Notes: generated from the sequence alone by a model not told the origin. A DNA stretch of 64,000 nucleotides from JBMOUD01 sp049319665 (GCF_049319665.1 NZ_JBMOUD010000012.1:62001-126000), one strand, 5' to 3'. Positions 52,330-62,305 are shown, counted from the first letter of the stretch. Translations and numbers: made by a program.

Positions 52330-53127
52330 TTATACGCTATGCCGAACGGTATTATTCTTAGCAATATCATTATCGGTAACATAACGTGAACGGTAGCGAT
52401 CGACCCACATTGCTGTCGCGCCACAGATTGATACCGGCAAAATCACTAAATTGAGTACTGGGATCAGCGTAAACAAGCTGACTAACGATCCAAATTGCAA
52501 GTTATCGACCTTATCGCGTTTGAGTGCGCGGCGCATTTCGACAAAGCTGACTTTATGATTATCAAACGGGTAATCACAATATTGAATTGCCAGCATCCAG
52601 GCGCTAAAAAAGAACCACAGCACCGGTGCTAAGGTTTGCCCAACGGCCGGAATGAAATACAAAATTAACAGTAGCAATGCACGTGGCAGATAATAGGCCA
52701 GCTTTTGCCATTCGCGTTTCATGATGCGCGGCAGGTCTTTGGTTATCTCCCATATGCTGACATCGGGAGGGGCTTTGCCAGTTAATCTGGCCTCGAGCTG
52801 TTCAGCTAACAACCCACTAAAAGGGGAGGCGATTAAATTAGCCAGAGTGCTGAAGAAATAGCCGAATATCAGCAGCACGGAAATCACCGCCAGCGGCCAG
52901 AGTAGATAGCTCAGCCAATCTAGCCAACGAGGCACATGCGCCATCATTGCCGGGATCCATTCACCCAACTTGCTAAACAGCCACCAGAATGTGCCGCCCA
53001 TAAGAATAATGTTCACCAGCAAGGGCAGGGCGACAAAGCGACGGATGCCTGGAAGGGAGATTAATTTCCATCCCTGTACAAAATAATGCACACCGTTGCG
53101 TCGATTGTTGTCTTGCGAAACAGACAT
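52330..53127 (-). CDS. cysZ: Sulfate transporter CysZ
   Basis: This encodes 265 residues (E. coli 253). An inner membrane protein that brings sulfate into the cytoplasm. Landmarks are GVHYFVQGWKLISLPGIRRF, LIASPFSGLLAEQLEARLTG, AVGQTLAPVLWFFFSAWMLA and QYCDYPFDNHKVSF. Order zipA < > cysZ > cysK is as in E. coli; the 188-bp gap before cysK allows its own promoter. Confidence 0.94.
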   Translation of the reverse strand: MSVSQDNNRRNGVHYFVQGWKLISLPGIRRFVALPLLVNIILMGGTFWWLFSKLGEWIPAMMAHVPRWLDWLSYLLWPLAVISVLLIFGYFFSTLANLIASPFSGLLAEQLEARLTGKAPPDVSIWEITKDLPRIMKREWQKLAYYLPRALLLLILYFIPAVGQTLAPVLWFFFSAWMLAIQYCDYPFDNHKVSFVEMRRALKRDKVDNLQFGSLVSLFTLIPVLNLVILPVSICGATAMWVDRYRSRYVTDNDIAKNNTVRHSV

Positions 53128-53349
53128 AACAGAAATTTTCTCTCACAATTGAATAGGCTGGGCTATCATATCGATATGATTTTCCACTGGCTAGCAGCCT
53201 GTTGGCTGAAAAAACAGCAAAAAGAGGGCCGCAACCATGTTTATTAGCAGAAAAGTACGTACAGACTTGCACTTATCTACTCAGGCAAATAGAGTTAGAG
53301 AGGTGAATGTTTGCCGTGTTGGCAATGAATTAGAACAACAGAGATAGCA

Positions 53350-54453
53350 ATGATGCAGGATTTGCGTCTGATATTAATCGTCGTTGGTGCGATCGCCATA
53401 GTAGCGTTGTTGTTACACGGTTTGTGGACCAGCCGTAAAGAACGTTCTTCGCTTTTTCGCGATCGTCCAGCTAAACGTGTGAAAAAAGAACGAGAGCAGT
53501 CTCCGAACGAAGATTTCGTTGATGGAGTGGGTGAAGTACGCGTGCGTGCTACACATCCACAGGACGAACCTTTCAGCGGACACTATGACGAACCTGAAAA
53601 CTTTGCTCCGCAAAGTCATCAGCCTTCGCCTGCGCGCCATGCGCCTACTGCTCCGATACATCAACAACCGGTTCATCACTCGCCTGCGCCTGCGCAACAG
53701 CCTGTGAATCGTCAAGCGGCGCAGCCTTATGCGTCTCCTGTGCAACATAATGACGATCCGCTGTTATCTGGCTACGGTGCTTCTGAACCAAGCAGGCCTT
53801 CTGTGCCGCATGAGCCTCAGAGCAGTTATTCCGCTCAGCCTGCGCCAGTGCAATCAGGGCATGGGCACGCTCCGGTTCATCAGCCAACTGCACAACAGTT
53901 ACCGACTCAACAGCCAGGTGCACAACCTGTTCCTGCGCAACAGATTCGTCCTGATGCGGTTCCGGCAGCGCAAGCACAACCAGTGGTTGCTGCCCAGCCA
54001 GAACCGAAAGCCGAGCCTGTTAAAGAGAAACTGAAAGAAACCGTGTTGGTGTTCCACGTTGCTGCACATCAAGGTGGCGCTATCGGTGGTGAAGTTCTGC
54101 TACAAAGCGTGTTGCAGGCTGGTTTCCAATTTGGCGCGATGAATATTTTCCATCGTCACGTGAGTCCAGCAGGTAGCGGCCCGGTACTATTCAGCTTAGC
54201 GAATATGGTTAAACCTGGTTCGTTTGATCCTGAGAACATGTCTGACTTCTCAACGCCGGGTATTACGTTGTTTATGATGGTGCCTTGTTACGGCGATGCA
54301 CATCAGAACTTCAAACTGTTGCTGCAATCAGCTCAACGTATTGCTGATGATGTGGGTGCGGTGGTGTTAGATGATGAACGTCGTATGATGACGCCACAGA
54401 AGCTGGAAACCTATAAAGCGCGGATCCGCGAAGTACTCGAAGCAACCGCGTAG
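53350..54453 (+). CDS. zipA: Cell division protein ZipA
   Basis: This encodes 367 residues (E. coli 328). An N-terminal membrane anchor (LRLILIVVGAIAIVALLLHG) is followed by a charged region, a long Pro/Gln/His-rich linker (about 70-220) and the globular FtsZ-binding domain from about residue 225 (KETVLVFHVAAHQGGAIGGE, HRHVSPAGSGPVLFSLANMV, GITLFMMVPCYGDAHQNFKL). It tethers FtsZ to the membrane at the division site. The extra length is in the linker. It diverges from cysZ. Confidence 0.94.
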   Translation: MMQDLRLILIVVGAIAIVALLLHGLWTSRKERSSLFRDRPAKRVKKEREQSPNEDFVDGVGEVRVRATHPQDEPFSGHYDEPENFAPQSHQPSPARHAPTAPIHQQPVHHSPAPAQQPVNRQAAQPYASPVQHNDDPLLSGYGASEPSRPSVPHEPQSSYSAQPAPVQSGHGHAPVHQPTAQQLPTQQPGAQPVPAQQIRPDAVPAAQAQPVVAAQPEPKAEPVKEKLKETVLVFHVAAHQGGAIGGEVLLQSVLQAGFQFGAMNIFHRHVSPAGSGPVLFSLANMVKPGSFDPENMSDFSTPGITLFMMVPCYGDAHQNFKLLLQSAQRIADDVGAVVLDDERRMMTPQKLETYKARIREVLEATA

Positions 54454-54488
54454 ATAAATCGACTCTGAGTAAGTCACATATATCTCCT

Positions 54489-54513
54489 AACCCCCGCTAG
54501 TCGGGGGTTTTTT
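54489..54513 (+). terminator. Terminator between zipA and ligA
   Basis: The stem aacccccg / cgggggtt is followed by TTTT and ends just before the ligA start; it may only partly block read-through into ligA. Confidence 0.8.
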
Positions 54514-54529
54514 ATCTGTATGGTGAGTC

Positions 54530-56554
54530 ATGGCCACAATCGAAGAACAAATCAATCAATTGCGCAGCCAACTGCGTCATCATGAACATCAATACCACGT
54601 ACTTGATGCCCCCGAAATTCCTGACGCCGAATATGACCGTTTGATGCAGGCATTGCGCGCACTGGAGCAACAACACCCCGAACTGATCACCGCTGATTCA
54701 CCGACTCAGCGCGTTGGGGCAGCACCTTTGTCGGCGTTTGAGCAAGTTCGTCATCAGGTGCCCATGTTGTCGTTGGATAATGTGTTCGATGAGGAAAGCT
54801 TCCTGGCGTTCTATAAAAGAGTGCAGGACAGGTTGAAAACCAACGATCCTCTGACTTTCTGCTGTGAGCTAAAACTTGATGGACTGGCGGTCAGTTTACT
54901 GTATGAGAATGGTGAACTGGTGCAGGCGGCAACGCGTGGCGATGGTACCACCGGTGAGAATATTACCGTCAACGTACGTACCATCCGTGCGATCCCTTTG
55001 CGCTTGCAAGGCGATAATATTCCTGCTCGTCTCGAAGTACGCGGCGAAGTATTTATGCCACAACCTGGCTTTGAAGCGTTAAATGAAGAAGCCCGTCGTA
55101 CTGGCGGCAAGGTGTTTGCCAACCCGCGTAATGCCGCTGCAGGGTCATTGCGTCAATTGGATCCTCGTATTACGGCTAAACGCCCATTGACCTTCTTCTG
55201 TTATGGTGTTGGCGCGGTGGATGACGGTGTCTTGTCGGATAGCCATCTTGGCCGTTTGCTGCAATTCAAAGAGTGGGGCTTACCGGTGAGCAATCGCGTA
55301 AAACTCTGCACTGGCAGCGATGAAGTTTTGGCGTTTTATCGTCAGGTCGAGCAAGACCGCCCATCGTTAGGTTTTGATATCGATGGTGTGGTTATCAAGA
55401 TTGATGCACTAGATGTGCAAGAAACCTTAGGATTTGTCGCGCGAGCACCGCGTTGGGCAACGGCTTTCAAATTCCCGGCGCAGGAACAGCTGACCGTGGT
55501 CAAAGAGGTCGAGTTCCAGGTAGGTCGTACCGGCGCAATTACCCCGGTAGCGCGTCTTGAACCCGTGCAAGTCGCTGGGGTGATGGTCAGCAACGCGACA
55601 TTGCATAACGCCGATGAAATTGAACGTTTAGGGTTACGTATCGGCGATACGGTGGTTATTCGTCGTGCTGGAGATGTCATCCCACAAGTGGTTGGCGTTG
55701 TGTTAGCTGAACGGCCCGAAGATGCGCGAGAAGTGGTGTTCCCTACGCATTGCCCAGTTTGCCATTCTGACGTGGAGCGGGTGGAAGGCGAAGCCGTGGC
55801 ACGTTGTACCGGCGGTTTGTTCTGCGGCGCGCAGCGCAAAGAAGCACTTAAGCATTTTGTGTCTCGCCGTGCGCTAGATGTCGATGGTATGGGTGATAAA
55901 ATCATCGATCAACTGGTAGATAAAGAGTACGTCAAAACACCAGCCGACCTTTTCCGTCTCAGCGCCGGTAAACTCACCGGGCTGGACCGAATGGGGCCGA
56001 AATCGGCACAGAATCTGGTTGCCGCCTTGGATAAGGCACGGGAAACGACCTTAGCGCGCTTCTTATATGCGCTAGGTATTCGTGAAGTCGGAGAAGCCAC
56101 CGCCGCCAACCTGGCAGCACATTACGGTTCTATCGAGGCGTTACGCGCTGCTGATATTGAATCGCTCAAACAGGTGCAGGATGTGGGCGAAGTGGTGGCA
56201 AAACACGTGGTTAATTTCCTGGCCGAAACTCATAACCAGCAGGTTATTGACGAATTGCTCAGCCCGGAAATCAATATACATTGGCCTGCGCCACAGGTCA
56301 TTGTCGCTGAGGAGATCGACAGTCCGTTTGCCGGTAAGGTTCTGGTGCTCACCGGATCACTGTCGATCTTATCGCGTGATGAGGCTAAAGATCGTCTGAC
56401 CGCTTTGGGGGCCAAGGTAACGGGCAGCGTATCGAAAAAAACCGATATGGTGATCGCCGGTGAAGCGGCAGGCTCAAAACTGGTCAAAGCGCAGGAACTC
56501 GGTATTCCGGTCATCGATGAAGCAGAGATGATCCGTTTGCTCGGAGATGCATAA
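54530..56554 (+). CDS. ligA: NAD-dependent DNA ligase LigA
   Basis: This encodes 674 residues (E. coli 671). It seals nicks in replication and repair using NAD. The adenylated Lys is in CELKLDGLAVSLLYENGELV; NAD-binding Ia helices, OB fold, four zinc-binding Cys (CPVCHSDVERVEGEAVARC, then C in LFCGAQR), helix-hairpin-helix repeats and a C-terminal BRCT domain (GKVLVLTGSLSILSRDEAKD) follow in order. All domains are present. Confidence 0.97.
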   Translation: MATIEEQINQLRSQLRHHEHQYHVLDAPEIPDAEYDRLMQALRALEQQHPELITADSPTQRVGAAPLSAFEQVRHQVPMLSLDNVFDEESFLAFYKRVQDRLKTNDPLTFCCELKLDGLAVSLLYENGELVQAATRGDGTTGENITVNVRTIRAIPLRLQGDNIPARLEVRGEVFMPQPGFEALNEEARRTGGKVFANPRNAAAGSLRQLDPRITAKRPLTFFCYGVGAVDDGVLSDSHLGRLLQFKEWGLPVSNRVKLCTGSDEVLAFYRQVEQDRPSLGFDIDGVVIKIDALDVQETLGFVARAPRWATAFKFPAQEQLTVVKEVEFQVGRTGAITPVARLEPVQVAGVMVSNATLHNADEIERLGLRIGDTVVIRRAGDVIPQVVGVVLAERPEDAREVVFPTHCPVCHSDVERVEGEAVARCTGGLFCGAQRKEALKHFVSRRALDVDGMGDKIIDQLVDKEYVKTPADLFRLSAGKLTGLDRMGPKSAQNLVAALDKARETTLARFLYALGIREVGEATAANLAAHYGSIEALRAADIESLKQVQDVGEVVAKHVVNFLAETHNQQVIDELLSPEINIHWPAPQVIVAEEIDSPFAGKVLVLTGSLSILSRDEAKDRLTALGAKVTGSVSKKTDMVIAGEAAGSKLVKAQELGIPVIDEAEMIRLLGDA

Positions 56555-56557
56555 GCG

Positions 56558-56785
56558 ATGGAAAAAGAGAACCTGATTGAAATCGCCAATACGGTGATGC
56601 CATTTGGTAAATATCAGGGGCGGGTATTGATCGATCTGCCGGAAGAGTATTTGTTATGGTTCGCCCGTAAGGGCGAATTTCCAGAAGGCAAACTGGGCAT
56701 GTTGATGGAATTGACGCTGGCGATAAAAGTTGAAGGGTTGCAAGATTTACTGACGCCGCTAAGAAAAAATAGAGGCGGAGAATAG
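56558..56785 (+). CDS. ypeB: DUF3820 family protein YpeB
   Basis: This encodes 75 residues, 3 bp after ligA and probably cotranscribed. The DUF3820 pattern is complete: MPFGKYQGRVLIDLPEEYLL, then WFARKGEFPEGKLGMLMELT. Function unknown. Confidence 0.9.
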   Translation: MEKENLIEIANTVMPFGKYQGRVLIDLPEEYLLWFARKGEFPEGKLGMLMELTLAIKVEGLQDLLTPLRKNRGGE

Positions 56786-56812
56786 CTCTCCACCTCCGAT
56801 TATGCTTACGCT

Positions 56813-56840
56813 GAGCAGCCAATAATGGCTGCTCTTCTTC
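56813..56840. terminator. Terminator after ligA-ypeB
   Basis: The stem gagcagcc / ggctgctc with a 6-base loop is followed by a T-rich tract (ttcttctt) and adjoins the stop of the convergent chemoreceptor gene. Confidence 0.75.
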
Positions 56841-57986
56841 TTAGTTGAGCTGGAACATTGCCACCGTATCGTTAAGATCATGCGCCTGTTTTTCCAGTTC
56901 TGCAGAAGAGAGTACCGATTTCTGCACCAGATTAACGTTTTGCTGGATAACGTTATCCATCTCTTTTACTGCCATGCCGACTTGCCCAATGCCTTGGCTC
57001 TGTTCTGACGAGGCGCTGGCGATCTCACCCATAATATCGTTAACCTGCGTGACGGCTTTTAGGATCTCATCCATCGCTTCACTGGCTTTTTTAACCTGTC
57101 CCGAACCGGCATGAATATTATTGACCGATTCATTGAGTAACGTTTCAATCTCTTTTGCCGCCGCCGCACTTCGACTTGCCAGATTACGTACTTCGCTCGC
57201 GACAACCGCAAATCCTTTACCTTGCTCGCCAGCTCGTGCAGCTTCAACGGCAGCATTCAGCGCCAGAATATTGGTCTGGAAAGCAATGCCGTTGATGACA
57301 CTGGTGATATCAACGATTTTATTCGCGCTGCTCGCGATAATGTCCATGGTACTCATCACTTGTTTTACTGACTGGCCGCCATTGACTGCCGTATTAGTGG
57401 CGTTCTGTGCCAGCTTACTTGCGTGGTGAGCGTTTTCTGCGTTGAGCTGCACCGTACTACTGAGCTGTTCCATACTCGCACTGGTTTGTTCCAATGCCGC
57501 TGCTTGCTGCTCTGAGTGGGAAGAAAGCGCGGTGTTTACACCAGAAACTTCTGTGGCATTGGCGCGAATGGCATCTGCGCTTTGGTGAATATTACTGACC
57601 GCCTTCTCCCAATTAGCCTGCATCAGTTGCATCGGCGGTACCATTACACCAATACAGTTACGGCCAAGATCGGGCAGTTGAGCAATCAGCTCGCCACGCG
57701 CAAGAACTTGCATATGATTGCGCAAAACATTGACCGGCTTTACCAGGCAGAACCAAAGATAGCGCTCGGTAAAAATAGTAATACCAATACTGATAAACAC
57801 AGAAATAATTAGCAGGGATTGTGCGGTATTGACCCAGCCTTTTTGAATATTATCCAGCTGTGTTTCATGTTCGATATGATGCAAAAGCCATAAAATACCG
57901 CATGCCACGCTAATCCAGGCAAGGGTTGAGATAATCTGTATTAAAATCACCATGACGCGGATTTTGATATTGCGAATAATATTCAT
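56841..57986 (-). CDS. Methyl-accepting chemotaxis protein with a very short periplasmic loop
   Basis: This encodes 381 residues. Membrane segments at about 11-35 and 55-79 enclose only some 19 periplasmic residues (HHIEHETQLDNIQKGWVNT). A HAMP-like region (LVKPVNVLRNHMQVLARGEL) and a full signalling domain follow, with the conserved tip FQTNILALNAAVEAARAGEQ, then GKGFAVVASEVRNLA. The ligand-binding domain of ordinary receptors is absent and the C-terminal NWETF-type peptide is missing. It may sense membrane or cytoplasmic state, or partner another protein (inference). No che genes are close. Confidence 0.85.
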   Translation of the reverse strand: MNIIRNIKIRVMVILIQIISTLAWISVACGILWLLHHIEHETQLDNIQKGWVNTAQSLLIISVFISIGITIFTERYLWFCLVKPVNVLRNHMQVLARGELIAQLPDLGRNCIGVMVPPMQLMQANWEKAVSNIHQSADAIRANATEVSGVNTALSSHSEQQAAALEQTSASMEQLSSTVQLNAENAHHASKLAQNATNTAVNGGQSVKQVMSTMDIIASSANKIVDITSVINGIAFQTNILALNAAVEAARAGEQGKGFAVVASEVRNLASRSAAAAKEIETLLNESVNNIHAGSGQVKKASEAMDEILKAVTQVNDIMGEIASASSEQSQGIGQVGMAVKEMDNVIQQNVNLVQKSVLSSAELEKQAHDLNDTVAMFQLN

Positions 57987-58241
57987 CTATTTGTTTTCTC
58001 AGTAAAAGTTGATGGCCCTCCCTAGACAGTTTTAAACGACACTTATCCTGATTTATCCGCTTTTAAAAATGCATAAATGAAACTAAATCGTATCGTTGCG
58101 GCATTATCGGCTCGGTATGGGGAAACTTGATGTACGTTGAAGAAATAGTTCGCAGAGTGTTTATGGAGAGTTGAGTTTAGCCGTGGGGAATATTCATCGA
58201 GCGGAGATGAATAGGGGAGAAATATTGATTGGAGCAATATG

Positions 58242-58270
58242 AGCAGGCGGAGAAGTATTTTCCGCCTGCT
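58242..58270. terminator. Hairpin downstream of the TonB-dependent receptor gene
   Basis: A perfect 10-bp stem (agcaggcgga / tccgcctgct) lies just past the receptor stop on the minus strand. There is no clear T-run, so termination is only likely. The rest of the 300-bp gap 57987-58287 shows no gene. Confidence 0.6.
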
Positions 58271-58287
58271 GGTGAATAAATACGGTA

Positions 58288-60477
58288 TTACCAGCTATAG
58301 CCAACTGAGGCAATAATACTGCGCCCGCTGCCGTAGAAGCAGGCTGCGGTATTGCTACACGAAGAAACATAATGCTTATCAGCAATATTATTAACATTCA
58401 GTTGCAGCGTTGTGCCGCGCAGGGTTGATATAGCTTCACCTACTTCATATTTCACCATTGCGTCATAGAGGGTGTAATGCGGGACTTTGAAGCCGCCTTT
58501 TGAATCTCCCCATGTATCGCCGGTATAACGCACACCGGTTCCTACGCTCAGACCATTGAGCGGGCCATTTAGGAAACTGTAGCTGCCCCAACCGGATGCC
58601 GCGTGGCGCGGAATTGCCGACGGGCTATGGCCGACTTCTGCCGCATTATTGCTCTCTTTGGTTACCACATCAGTATAGGTATAAGCTGCTAGCAGTTTAA
58701 TTTCGGGTGTTATTTGCGAGTGAATTTCCGTTTCAACCCCTTTGGAACGTACCTTACCTATTTGCTCATAGTAGCTGGTGGCATTGTTATAGGAGCTGAT
58801 ATTTTTTTGCGTAATATCAAAAGCAGATACCGTTAATACAGTATCGTACCCCTTCGGCTGATACTTGATACCCACTTCGGTTTGTTCACCGGTGGTTGGT
58901 TTAAAAGCCGCGCTGCCAGGTGCGCCGGTATGCAAGTCTGGCTCAAACGAGGTGCTGTAGCTGATGTAGGGCGATAAACCATTATCAAAGGCATACAGTA
59001 ACCCGGTACGACCCGTAAATTTATTATCGTTTTGCTGATGTTTGGTATTGGCCAGATTGTCTTGCATGCGTTCTTCGGACCAGTCCTGACGACCGGACAG
59101 CAGCAAATTCCAGTTATTCCACTCCAATTGATCCTGCAAATAAAGACCGATCTGATCGAGTTTCTTACGTTCGCTGGTCCACGGGGTGAAGGTGGCTTCA
59201 TCAATGTTCATTCGCGTTGGATGCGCCCAATCGAGAATGTATTGATCGCCGCTATCGCGCCATAGCTTGCTGTTGACGTCACTCCATTTGTAATCCAGGC
59301 CACCGATCACCGTATGATCAACATCTGCGGTTGAAAACAGCGCTTTTACCTGATTATCCAAGCCCAGTTCTGACGACTTTATTTTGTCATGCTGTGGCCG
59401 GCGATTGATTGAGTGGTCGTTACGATCTGAGTCGAAGGTATAAACCAGATACTTGTAGGACTCATCCATGCTGGTATAGCGGAAATTCTGTTGAAAACTG
59501 AATACGTCATTGATGACGTGTTCGAAAATATAGCCAATCGACGTCTGCTCACGTCTTGCCTGGCTGTAGCTCGGGTCGCTTAGGTTAAAGTCGTAAGGGA
59601 TATAACCCGCGCTAGTGTTAAACACCGTTCCGTTGGCTGGGAAAAAGTTGCGATAACCGGCTTTGGGTTCATTTTGATAGCTGGTTAACAGGGTGAAGCT
59701 GGTCTCTGGATTCGGTAGCCAGGTAATGGCCGGGGCAATGGCGATACGCTGTTGTTTATTATCTTTAATAAACTCATCCTTGCTACTGGCAACGCCATTA
59801 AGACGGTAAAACAGCGTGTTATCGTCGTTAAGCTTGCCGCCAAAATCAAATGCCGCTTCACCAAAGTGCTTGTTACCGGTGCTGAGCTGAACTTTATGGA
59901 TACTTTCAGCCGTCGGACGCTTGCTGGTCATGCTGATAAGCCCACCAGGCGTAACCTGCCCATAAAGCACGGATGCTGGTCCGTGTACAATCTCTACTCG
60001 CTCAAGGAGCCAAGGATCCATTTGCCCTGCGGCCCCTTCCTGTCCTGATAAGCCGTAACTCAAGCCGTCAAGGAATTTAGTCATATAGCGGAAACCACGG
60101 GAAATAACTTCATCGTTACGGTTTGAGCTGCCGCGATAGTTGGTGAGCACACCGCTGGAATAGCTGAGTGCGTCCGATACGGATTGCGCCGCCTGGTCAT
60201 CCATTTGCTGACGAGTGATGACCGAAATCGATTGCGGCGTTTTTCTAAGCTGGGTAGGCGTTTTGGTTCCAGATGCACTTTCCTTGGCCACAATGCCTTT
60301 CATCGGGGCGGTAACACTCTCTGCCTCTGCTGTTACGGTAATGGTTTCTTCTGCTAGCGCGCTATTTGGTAGGGCAGATAGCAGGGGCAAGGAGGGGGGA
60401 AGTAACAGACAGAATAAATATTTTGCAGAAAGAGTTTCGGAACCTTTCTTTATCATCCCTTTGTTTTTAAAAGCCAT
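58288..60477 (-). CDS. TonB-dependent ferric-siderophore receptor
   Basis: This encodes 729 residues from ATG 60477; a frame open to a GTG at 60519 is less likely. A signal peptide ends near ALA (about 41), followed by a TonB-box-like ETITVTA. The plug domain (TPQSISVITRQQMDDQAAQS, then VEIVHGPASVLYGQVTPGG) and a 22-strand-type barrel ending in Trp follow. The end (SSCSNTAACFYGSGRSIIAS) resembles FhuA/FoxA-like receptors with a disulphide near the C-terminus. Divergence from fes suggests its ligand is the siderophore made here. It is not FepA-like in sequence. Confidence 0.88.
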   Translation of the reverse strand: MAFKNKGMIKKGSETLSAKYLFCLLLPPSLPLLSALPNSALAEETITVTAEAESVTAPMKGIVAKESASGTKTPTQLRKTPQSISVITRQQMDDQAAQSVSDALSYSSGVLTNYRGSSNRNDEVISRGFRYMTKFLDGLSYGLSGQEGAAGQMDPWLLERVEIVHGPASVLYGQVTPGGLISMTSKRPTAESIHKVQLSTGNKHFGEAAFDFGGKLNDDNTLFYRLNGVASSKDEFIKDNKQQRIAIAPAITWLPNPETSFTLLTSYQNEPKAGYRNFFPANGTVFNTSAGYIPYDFNLSDPSYSQARREQTSIGYIFEHVINDVFSFQQNFRYTSMDESYKYLVYTFDSDRNDHSINRRPQHDKIKSSELGLDNQVKALFSTADVDHTVIGGLDYKWSDVNSKLWRDSGDQYILDWAHPTRMNIDEATFTPWTSERKKLDQIGLYLQDQLEWNNWNLLLSGRQDWSEERMQDNLANTKHQQNDNKFTGRTGLLYAFDNGLSPYISYSTSFEPDLHTGAPGSAAFKPTTGEQTEVGIKYQPKGYDTVLTVSAFDITQKNISSYNNATSYYEQIGKVRSKGVETEIHSQITPEIKLLAAYTYTDVVTKESNNAAEVGHSPSAIPRHAASGWGSYSFLNGPLNGLSVGTGVRYTGDTWGDSKGGFKVPHYTLYDAMVKYEVGEAISTLRGTTLQLNVNNIADKHYVSSCSNTAACFYGSGRSIIASVGYSW

Positions 60478-60630
60478 TTCATTACCTGTGTGAATTTTAT
60501 TTTCGCTAGATAAAGGCACCTATATTCCTAGAGATGCCGTTCCTTGTTTCCCAATGCCGCTTTAGAGAGGCGCAATCTTTGGTTGCTGGCTCAAACCTAC
60601 TTTTTCCGTAAAGCTAATCGAAATGATATT

Positions 60631-60649
60631 GAAAGTAAGAATCGTTATC
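60631..60649. promoter_or_regulatory. Fur box in the divergent siderophore promoter
   Basis: The 19-bp sequence gaaagtaagaatcgttatc matches the Fur consensus gataatgataatcattatc at 14 positions. It lies between the receptor (start 60477, minus) and fes (start 60701, plus), where iron repression of both would be expected. Confidence 0.65.
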
Positions 60650-60700
60650 AATACTATTGTTAGGATTTGTATCAATACTCATTTTTAAGTAAGGATTTGT

Positions 60701-62050
60701 ATGGATGTCTTTCCTGGTATTCACAGGGAGCAGGAAAAAGGAACGGGGGCTGCGAAGTGCCAAGGCACCCTTGAAATAGCCGGTTCGGCTGCCAAGAGGC
60801 TATCGGATGATACGGCAGGGGAGCAGGAATGGTGGCAGCAAATTGCTGAGCTAGGTAGCCCCATTGCTGAGGCGCTGGATAAAGATCGTATCAAAATGAC
60901 CTGGTTCTGGCGTGATCCGCAGGGAAGCGAAGCGCATTCAGCAACGCGCCGAGTGTATGTCGATATCAATGGCGTCACCGATCATCACAGTACGTCGCCA
61001 GCCAGCATGCAGCGTTTGCCAGACACTGATGTCTGGCATTGGTCAACGACGGTTGAGCATGATTGGCGAGGGAGTTATAGCTTAATTCCCATTTCGGATT
61101 CGCATCTTCCACCCGTTTTTAGTACTGATGACGGTGAACGCAAGCGCCAGCAGCGAGCATGGTGGATATCGTTATTTCCCTTAGCGATTGCTGACCCATT
61201 GAATCTATATCCTGCTAATTTCACCCGCTACAGCTACCCACATTGTGTGGCTCAAGCCCCCTCAGCCCCAGATCAAAGTGTGTGGCTAGCCGCTGATAAG
61301 GCTTTTAAATCTCAGCGATGTCAGCACTTTGTCTGGGAAAGTTCTCAACTTGGTAATCGGCGTGATATCTGGCTATACGCCAGCGGTGAAGCCGAGGATG
61401 ACGCGCGACGTCCATTGGTCATTTTGCTCGATGGGCAAAATTGGATTGATGGTTACCCCTTATTACCAGTGCTGGAAAGCGCAACGACTAACGGCACATT
61501 ACCTGCCGCCTGCTATCTGTTCATTGATGTGATCGACTCAGCGCATCGAGAAAAAGAGCTGCCCTGTAATGCGGAGTTTTGGCAAGCGATACAGCACGAG
61601 CTGTTACCGCTGGCAAAGCAACGAATGGCATTCAGTGATGATGGTGAGCGCACGATTGTGGCAGGCCAAAGCTATGGCGGATTAGCGGCGATGTACGCCG
61701 GGTTGCACTGGCCAGAACGTTTTGGCCGCGTACTGAGTCAATCAGGTTCTTTTTGGTGGCCCAATTTGCAATTGATGACCCACTTTGAACAGCGCCACCG
61801 GCTCGAGGCTGGCTGGCTGACGCAGCAGCTACAACGCAGCGATGTGGCTCCTGCCTCACTCAGTATCTTTATGGAAGCAGGCAATCGCGAAAGCGATATC
61901 GAATTTGTTAATCAACAGCTTTATCAGGCGTTAAAGGCTGCCGGGCACCGCGTGAGCTATCGGGTGTTTTCTGGTGGGCACGATGCACTTTGTTGGCGGG
62001 GAGGGCTCTTGGATGGATTGCATCAGCTGCTTTCCGACATGGATAGCTAA
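60701..62050 (+). CDS. fes: Enterochelin (enterobactin) esterase
   Basis: This encodes 449 residues, longer than the roughly 375-400 typical. It hydrolyses ferric catecholate siderophores in the cytoplasm to free iron. An N-terminal beta domain (TWFWRDP to about 150) precedes an alpha/beta-hydrolase with the nucleophile Ser in IVAGQSYGGLAAMYAG and the catalytic His in SGGHDALCWRGGLL. The N-terminal extension (GTGAAKCQGTLEIAGSAAKR) is poorly conserved; AAGGA lies seven bases before ATG 60701. First gene of fes-ybdZ-entF. Confidence 0.92.
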   Translation: MDVFPGIHREQEKGTGAAKCQGTLEIAGSAAKRLSDDTAGEQEWWQQIAELGSPIAEALDKDRIKMTWFWRDPQGSEAHSATRRVYVDINGVTDHHSTSPASMQRLPDTDVWHWSTTVEHDWRGSYSLIPISDSHLPPVFSTDDGERKRQQRAWWISLFPLAIADPLNLYPANFTRYSYPHCVAQAPSAPDQSVWLAADKAFKSQRCQHFVWESSQLGNRRDIWLYASGEAEDDARRPLVILLDGQNWIDGYPLLPVLESATTNGTLPAACYLFIDVIDSAHREKELPCNAEFWQAIQHELLPLAKQRMAFSDDGERTIVAGQSYGGLAAMYAGLHWPERFGRVLSQSGSFWWPNLQLMTHFEQRHRLEAGWLTQQLQRSDVAPASLSIFMEAGNRESDIEFVNQQLYQALKAAGHRVSYRVFSGGHDALCWRGGLLDGLHQLLSDMDS

Positions 62051-62077
62051 CCCCTTTTTTAATCACAGGTAACTTAT

Positions 62078-62305
62078 ATGAGCCAGGAACAACTCAATCC
62101 TTTCGACGATGAAAGCTTGTCTTTTTTAGTGTTGATCAATCAGCAACAACAATACTCATTATGGCCGCTGTTTGTCGAGGTACCGCAAGGATGGAGCAGT
62201 GAGATGGGGCCGGCATCGCGTGCCGAATGTATCCAATACATCGAAACTCACTGGCTGGATATGCGTCCCGCCGCGCTAAAAAAACCTGTGACCATACAGC
62301 GCTAA
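62078..62305 (+). CDS. ybdZ: MbtH-like protein
   Basis: This encodes 75 residues. The MbtH pattern is complete: NPFDDESLSFLVLINQQQQY, SLWPLFVEVPQGW and the late WLDMRPAAL. Proteins of this kind bind and activate NRPS adenylation domains. It sits between fes and entF, as in enterobactin loci. Confidence 0.93.
   Translation: MSQEQLNPFDDESLSFLVLINQQQQYSLWPLFVEVPQGWSSEMGPASRAECIQYIETHWLDMRPAALKKPVTIQR

Noticed and set aside
53645..53977. Frames opposite the zipA linker.
   Set aside because: They result from the repetitive Pro/Gln codons of the ZipA linker on the coding strand.
60481..60519. A GTG start 14 codons upstream for the TonB-dependent receptor.
   Set aside because: The inner ATG 60477 gives a signal peptide with a better start context.
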